From NCBI RefSeq assembly GCF_963855985.1, contig NC_087097.1, positions 9,705,001 to 9,769,000 of the forward strand: a stretch of DNA of 64,000 nucleotides, given 5' to 3'. The notes below the pieces were generated by a model. The model was not told the origin of the DNA. It did no database searches and saw only the letters and a program-made list of their open reading frames with translations. The position numbers and the translations under genes are program-made. Source of the DNA: Ostrinia nubilalis (lineage: Eukaryota; Arthropoda; Insecta; Lepidoptera; Crambidae). This document shows positions 59,550 through 64,000 of the stretch, one piece after another; the first letter of the stretch is position 1; the number at the start of each line of letters is the position of its first letter.

Positions 59550-60794
59550 ATGTCTAAAGAGGGTAGTAAATCTCGAAAACGTGGACGTTCTTCCGCTCCA
59601 AATATCGACGAGCAGCTTCAAACGATTATTTCTCGTTTGACCGCTTTGGAAGATACTTCCAGGAGGCCCTTGAGTGAGGCCAACGCATGCGTTGGTTCAC
59701 CCGCGCGCTCACACATGCCACCACCGCCGCCGCCCCTGCTCGATTTATCGAGTGAGTCGACCACTTTGGTGGCCGCTCGCGGTGATGCGCGTGGCGAGGA
59801 ACGTGTCGGGACGTGTGCGGACGCGCCGGTGCCCAGCGTGGCTTCGGGGATGGCGAGCGTAGCTGCATCGCTGCCGTCGAGTGCTCCAGCTTCGAGCGCT
59901 GAAACCATCATGAGTGAGGTAGCAGACAAGCTTGTCACCGCCATCAATGCCATAAACCCGGTAAGATCCAACCATAATATTTATATTTCGTGTTTCGACC
60001 CGTCGTTTAATGATTTTATTGTGTGGTGTGACGAAGTTGATCATTTACGTAATATTCACGGATGGGACGACCGCGAATGTTTAGCACGAATAGGTAATTG
60101 TTTGAGAGGCGATGCCCGCGTGTGGCTCAATGAGTGGACAACGAAAGATCGTTCTTGGTCCAATTTTAAGCGTGATTTTCAAGCTTTATGCCCACGTAGG
60201 GTAGATATCGCAAATATTTTATTTGATGTGATGCAAACTAACTCAGATCGCTATACTACATACGCAGAATACGCTAGGCGTTCGTTGTTGCGGTTGCGCA
60301 TTGTCAGTGGGTTGAGTGAAGAATTAACAACTGCAATTATTATTCGGGGAATAACTGACCCGCAGATTCGCGCGGCTGCGACTAATGCCAATTTACTACC
60401 CGGTGATTTAGTTGGTTTCTTATCAATTTATATCAAACCCACTCGCAATGTTCCACCAGTTCGTACACGGCCGCGTGATGCACCCAATAATGACTTCTAC
60501 GATAATAATTTAAGTAAGAGGGAATACCCTGGTACGAAACCCACATGCTTTAGATGTAATAGTTTTGGCCACAAACAGTATCACTGTCCCAAACGCGTAA
60601 AATCGAATGATTCTTGCGACAAGAACGTAGCCTTGACTTCAAACTCGCCTGTTTCAAATACCGCCCTGCATAAATCTGATCCATGTAGTTTTTGTAAGAA
60701 AACGGGGCATAGAATTGAGGACTGCTTCGCAAAACAGCGCAGTGAGTCACGCGGGAAGTCGAATGCTAACTTTTGCCGTGAAACATCAAATTAA
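59550..60794 (+). CDS. gag: Retrotransposon Gag polyprotein
   Basis: Intact 414-codon frame starting 107 bp after the 5' LTR. A basic N terminus with an SRKRGRS patch is followed by a Pro/Ser-rich segment (about 45-110), then a capsid-like region (about 135-300) typical of retrotransposon Gag (GDARVWLNEW, WSNFKRDFQ). Two CCHC zinc knuckles follow: Cys333, Cys336, His341, Cys346 and Cys379, Cys382, His387, Cys392. These bind the element RNA during particle assembly. The pol remnant begins in the +1 frame relative to gag and overlaps its end. This is the only apparently functional frame of the element. Confidence 0.9.
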   Translation: MSKEGSKSRKRGRSSAPNIDEQLQTIISRLTALEDTSRRPLSEANACVGSPARSHMPPPPPPLLDLSSESTTLVAARGDARGEERVGTCADAPVPSVASGMASVAASLPSSAPASSAETIMSEVADKLVTAINAINPVRSNHNIYISCFDPSFNDFIVWCDEVDHLRNIHGWDDRECLARIGNCLRGDARVWLNEWTTKDRSWSNFKRDFQALCPRRVDIANILFDVMQTNSDRYTTYAEYARRSLLRLRIVSGLSEELTTAIIIRGITDPQIRAAATNANLLPGDLVGFLSIYIKPTRNVPPVRTRPRDAPNNDFYDNNLSKREYPGTKPTCFRCNSFGHKQYHCPKRVKSNDSCDKNVALTSNSPVSNTALHKSDPCSFCKKTGHRIEDCFAKQRSESRGKSNANFCRETSN

Positions 60795-60807
60795 TAGACA
60801 GAATGAC

Positions 60808-60888
60808 ATGGCCGCAACGGTTATTCAAGGGGTACCCGTAGATATTTTGATAAATAGTGGCTCGCAAAATGTTTTCTTTAATTGCTGA
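60808..60888 (+). pseudogene. Protease remnant of pol
   Basis: A short frame with the aspartic protease pattern DILINSGSQN. The catalytic Asp of the usual D(S/T)G is Asn here, and a stop follows within ten codons. It is therefore doubly inactivated. The frame opens upstream, overlapping gag. Confidence 0.65.
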
Positions 60889-61254
60889 ATTGGTCGTAGA
60901 GCATTTTTAGTATACCCAAGCGCCGTCTTTTTGTACATTACGCGCATTTATGTGGCATAGGTAGTCAAAAAGTCGACTTGAAACCGTTGAGTTCCCCGAG
61001 ATTTCTCTCGAAGTCGATTATCGATATTTAAATACGCCCGTCATACTAGGTACAGATGTAGGTACTCAATAGAGGTGCTACGATGGACTCTGAACACTGC
61101 TGGTTTTTTATTCACTTATGAAATGTACATTTCTGGCACTAGAAGTAGAATGCTTAAGACGAACGATCAGTCGCGGTCAGGTAAAGCCGAGCAAACACAA
61201 AGAATTATTGGTCAGGGCTCGAACGGTTATAAGTATGTTGTTTTGAATGTAGAA

Positions 61255-62019
61255 TTGTAGATGCTTTTATTAAATATTGTTTGCTAGCTTCAACTTTTAG
61301 ACAAGACACTATTGAGTTAATACGTGTTTTTGAGAACGCTCTTTCGCTATTTGGTATGCTATTTCGCTATTTGGTACGCCTCACTTAATTGTAGCTAATC
61401 GAGGACGAATGTATGAGAGCTCTTTGTTAACAAATTGGATTAAGGACTTGGGATGTGAAATTAACTTTATTTTATTACTGCAGAAATGCACCAAAGTAAT
61501 GGTCAGGTTGAGCGGTATTGTCGCACTGTTATGATTATGATTCGCGTAGAAACAAACTTCTACCATAAAAGTTGGTCTAAAATTATTTGGAAACTACAGC
61601 TCAACCTGAACATCACAGTGCAAAGATCTACTCGATGTTCACCTTTGAATTTGTTAATTGGCAGCAATGGTGTGACGCCTGTCATACGATCCGTGGTTCG
61701 CGACATCGCGATGGATGCAGCCAGCCCCAACCGAGAGTCCTTTCGTGAACTGGCGCGACAGCGCGCTAGTGAGCTGTTGGACGAGAACCGAGTGCACCAG
61801 GATGCTCGTGTGAATGAGCGTCGCCGAGCACCCCGGTCGTTTCAACTCAACGACTTGGTTGTCGTGCGCAAGACAAGCCAGTCCACGGGGCAAGTTAGGC
61901 TCCGATTGGTCACTGGGTCGCATGGTAAGACTACACAAGCCGTGGCCGCATGGTTTTGTGGTGAGAAGAATGGACCCCCGACGTGTGTATGGCATTCTTC
62001 GACTGTGAGTATTGACTGA
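61255..62019 (+). pseudogene. Integrase remnant of pol
   Basis: The core can be followed from about 61255 across frame breaks. One break coincides with a small direct duplication (CTATTTGGTA and neighbours, about 61347-61378). From 61486 a 177-codon frame carries NGQVER, whose Glu is the last residue of the DDE triad, then the RSTRCSPLNLL block and the LNDLVVVR C-terminal fold. Its end (after TCGACT, 62004) runs into GTGAGT and stops. The protein cannot be functional as it stands. Confidence 0.8.
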
Positions 62020-62058
62020 CTGACTGTGACTGTGAGACTGTGGTTGAGAAGTGCATGG

Positions 62059-62348
62059 CGCGCATCCTGAGGGCTCTGTGCGAGTGTTGAGTAATAACCT
62101 GAGGGCTCTGTTATTCCACTGTTGTCTGGTACACCCATGCATTGGGCATCCTGAGGGCTCTGCCTATGGTACATCCTGAGGGCTCTGTACGTGTGTTGTT
62201 GACTGTTGTGGCACCCTGAGGGCTCTGCCAATTGTATACATCCTGAGGGCTCTGTATATTGTGTTGTTGCGGTAACCTGAGGGCTCTGCCGTTCGTACAC
62301 CCTGAGGGCTCTGTACGGTGACTAGTATCCTGAGGGCTCTGCTAGTTA
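62059..62348 (+). repeat. Array of nine hairpins: constant loop, covarying stems
   Basis: Nine units have an invariant core CCTGAGGGCTC (starts 62066, 62098, 62150, 62175, 62215, 62242, 62276, 62301, 62329). Each is preceded by A plus one variable base and followed by TG. Flanks differ in every unit yet pair: CGCGCA/TGTGCG, GAGTAATA/TGTTATTC, TGGGCA/TGCCTA, GTACA/TGTAC, TGGCA/TGCCA, GTATACA/TGTATAT, GCGGTA/TGCCGT, TCGTACA/TGTACGG, TGACTAGTA/TGCTAGTTA. About 59 pairs in total, ten of them G-T, which pair only on the sense strand or RNA. Spacings are irregular (25-52 bp), so this is not simple tandem repetition. Function unknown. Confidence 0.9.
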
Positions 62349-62493
62349 GGTGGATATTTTTGTGTTTGGCATCCCGGGCAATGTCTTACATAAAAATAAA
62401 CACAATTTGTTGTTTTATAAGACGTGATGTCTTATAATTGAATGTTGTTTTATAGTGTTGAATGTACTCTAATGCAAACAATATCGTTCATAG

Positions 62494-62682
62494 GTAACGA
62501 TGAGGAGGCACATGTCAGTGCCTCTGACACCGAAGGCGGGACAACGGGAGGTCTCCAAGAAGTCGAAGCGGAGGTCCATGCTCAGCCACCAAGATCACGC
62601 CGCACGTCCACCTAGCCAACGCCACCAGACCCTGATGATGCTGCGGTCGAGGACGACCCGCTGTCAGGAACGGCCGTGTTAG
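62494..62682 (+). other. Coding-like pol tail between the hairpin array and 3' LTR
   Basis: GC content rises again after the AT-rich 62349-62490. One frame reads an acidic stretch (NDEEAHVSASDTEGG) then PPRSRRTST and a stop, resembling the C-terminal tails of Gypsy Pol. Another frame is open for 60 codons into the LTR. A plausible acceptor (CATAG|GTAACG at 62493) precedes it, and GTGAGT at 62005 follows the integrase frame. The array may thus lie in an intron or be an insertion in pol. Confidence 0.4.
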
Positions 62683-62958
62683 CTGAGGAATGCGTCTGAG
62701 GAGGCGGGGTTTGGCTGTGACGTCACATGGCGTGATCATGGCCTGTTCGGAGGGGCGCGCACGCCGCTGGGAGCGAACGGGCTGGCGGAGCTCACTTTTG
62801 CTGCTGCTCTCGGATCGGACGGACGTTCACACCCTTGCTATTTAATTGTGTCGATTTATTAATTATTCTTTTAAGTTATTTTTCCTTTGTTGTAAATTAA
62901 ACATTTTGATCGTTAGAAGTTAGTTTTTTTTAAATAATAGCTGTCTAAAACGCTAATT
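62677..62958 (+). repeat. 3' LTR
   Basis: Appears identical to 59161-59442 on reading, including the TGACGTCA site (62718-62725). Confidence 0.9.
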
Positions 62959-62969
62959 ATATATATTTC

Positions 62970-63035
62970 TAATAAGTTACCTACAAAAAATAGTAATGTA
63001 CGTATTTATTTATAATCTAGGTATTATGAATTATG
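62970..63035 (+). repeat. 65-bp direct repeat right of the LTR element
   Basis: Partner of 59091-59155, lying 7 bp beyond the ATAT duplication. Confidence 0.85.
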
Positions 63036-63060
63036 TTATATGAAATACGTGTAGTTAACC

Positions 63061-63290
63061 TATCAATGACCCAGATATACAGGGGTACAAGTCAAACACC
63101 CTCTATAAAGAGCACGCAGGGGTTTAATTGAGAACGTTTTACTTCCGTGGTCAATTATTGAATATTTCAGTGAAATCAGTTAACTGTCCTTTATTCAGGC
63201 AGTTCAACGAGTGAGAATATTGTGTGCTAGAGCTAGAAACTAGGCCTTTAAACTGGATCCAGGTAACTGTAATTACTCATTATTCATAGC
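63061..63290 (+). repeat. Diverged dispersed duplicate, copy 2
   Basis: Partner of 55252-55500; see that entry for the shared blocks. Same orientation, about 7.8 kb apart, on the other side of the LTR element. Confidence 0.5.
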
Positions 63291-64000
63291 TACAACCTGT
63301 AATTTATAATAAGATCCGAAGAGAGGTACCTCTATACTTGTATTTAAAAAGTTATTATATTCTTTATTTTATTTCGAAATTTCTAGCCATTTACATGGAA
63401 AACGTCATCTATAATGAAAAGCAATTACGAGATAAACACAAGATAATTTAGGTTTAGATATATTTTAACTCTCTCTGTATGATCTCATTACGAAACAATT
63501 TTATTGTCTTATTATTTGTATTGTCCTAATGGACAAATAAGTAGAGTATAAAAAGGCGCATTATTAAGTTTATTCTCAAATTTTAAAGTACACTGTCCAT
63601 TATCGTTAGTTTTTTAAGAGTGCCCAAACTACTTGATTTACAATAATGGACAATTAATTGATAATCAATTAATGGAACCATTACTGTAATAAGAACTGTT
63701 TGTAGTAGCTCAATCGATACGTGAGCAGGCATGGCTCAATTACGTTATGAAGGGACAAGTTTTTCAAACTTAGATTATCTACTAGTTGGAGTTACATGTT
63801 GATTTTCACTACGTAAACTCGGTGTGTTTGTATTGTTGGTCGCTATCGTTAAAATAGTATAATCGATAATAATAATGGCCGAAATACACTTACAGTGTTA
63901 CAAGTGGCTACATGGTATTTAATCGTAGTTCATCACTTTGAATTTACAATGGAGTTTTTAATGCGAGGGGGAAATGTAGCGACGTGAAAAGATGATGATG
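63291..64000. other. No gene recognised
   Basis: AT-rich to the window end, with no frame, repeat or RNA gene that I can support. Confidence 0.5.

Larger units (their letters stand above)
59161..62958 (+). mobile_element. Defective Ty3/Gypsy-type LTR retrotransposon
   Basis: Two 282-bp LTRs (59161-59442 and 62677-62958) look identical by eye and are flanked by ATAT (59157-59160 and 62959-62962). Order: LTR, gag with two zinc knuckles, a broken protease, then integrase with the whole reverse transcriptase/RNase H region absent (only about 370 bp separate protease from integrase), a hairpin array, a short 3' coding-like tail, LTR. Identical LTRs mean recent insertion, while the coding region is already ruined, so it was probably copied by enzymes from a relative. 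LTR ends are TGTTAG and CTAATT rather than TG..CA, and no purine-rich tract precedes the 3' LTR. PR-IN order and knuckles fit Ty3/Gypsy; the lineage is not assigned. Confidence 0.9.

Noticed and set aside
61654..62300. Minus-strand frames of about 150-160 codons over integrase and the hairpin array
   Set aside because: They are antisense shadows; their apparent repeated motif is simply the reverse complement of CCTGAGGGCTC.
62059..62348. CRISPR or simple tandem repeat explanation for the hairpin array
   Set aside because: Spacing is irregular, the constant part is only about 14 bp, and the variable parts pair with each other across the core; neither CRISPR nor a satellite has that pattern.

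Overview
This window looks like nuclear DNA from an insect, most likely a moth or butterfly. The evidence is AT-rich noncoding DNA, two recognisable insect gene orthologues (clueless and calypso), and many short TIR elements and retroelement tails of the kind common in Lepidoptera. The species assignment is inference. No tRNA, rRNA or CRISPR array was seen.

Layout. Positions 1-6086 hold no recognised gene but contain a long foldback repeat and a 106-bp tandem duplication. Positions 6116-31097 (+) hold clueless (clu/CLUH), rebuilt here as 23 coding exons with consistent splice phases and 1574 codons. Its introns carry many mobile elements. At least five of its exons are accompanied by partial copies of themselves: six copies of one exon, a five-copy array of another, and decoy acceptors in front of a third. 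Positions 33195-35685 (-) hold calypso, the BAP1-type deubiquitinase, in eight exons and 513 codons. It is tail-to-tail with clu, with poly(A) signals only about 25 bp apart. Positions 37978-41210 (-) hold a three-exon gene for a 204-residue protein with two membrane segments and three PPxY motifs; I do not recognise the family. Positions 41.2-59.1 kb hold no recognised coding gene, only candidate promoter and splicing signals and a few repeats.

Positions 59161-62958 are a Ty3/Gypsy-type LTR retrotransposon. Its 282-bp LTRs appear identical by eye and it has an ATAT target duplication. The gag frame is intact; protease and integrase are broken and the reverse transcriptase/RNase H region is missing. 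Between integrase and the 3' LTR (62059-62348) lies the most unusual object in the window. Nine short hairpins share an invariant loop core, CCTGAGGGCTC, while their stems differ completely in sequence yet stay complementary, often through G-T (G-U) pairs. This is the pattern expected of a structured sense-strand RNA with a constant loop and covarying stems.

The three host genes do unrelated jobs: clu in cytosolic handling of mRNAs for mitochondrial proteins, calypso in Polycomb H2A deubiquitination, and the PPxY protein probably as a membrane adaptor. Their proximity suggests no shared pathway. The main biological interest is the repeated exon duplication inside clu and the hairpin array in the retroelement.
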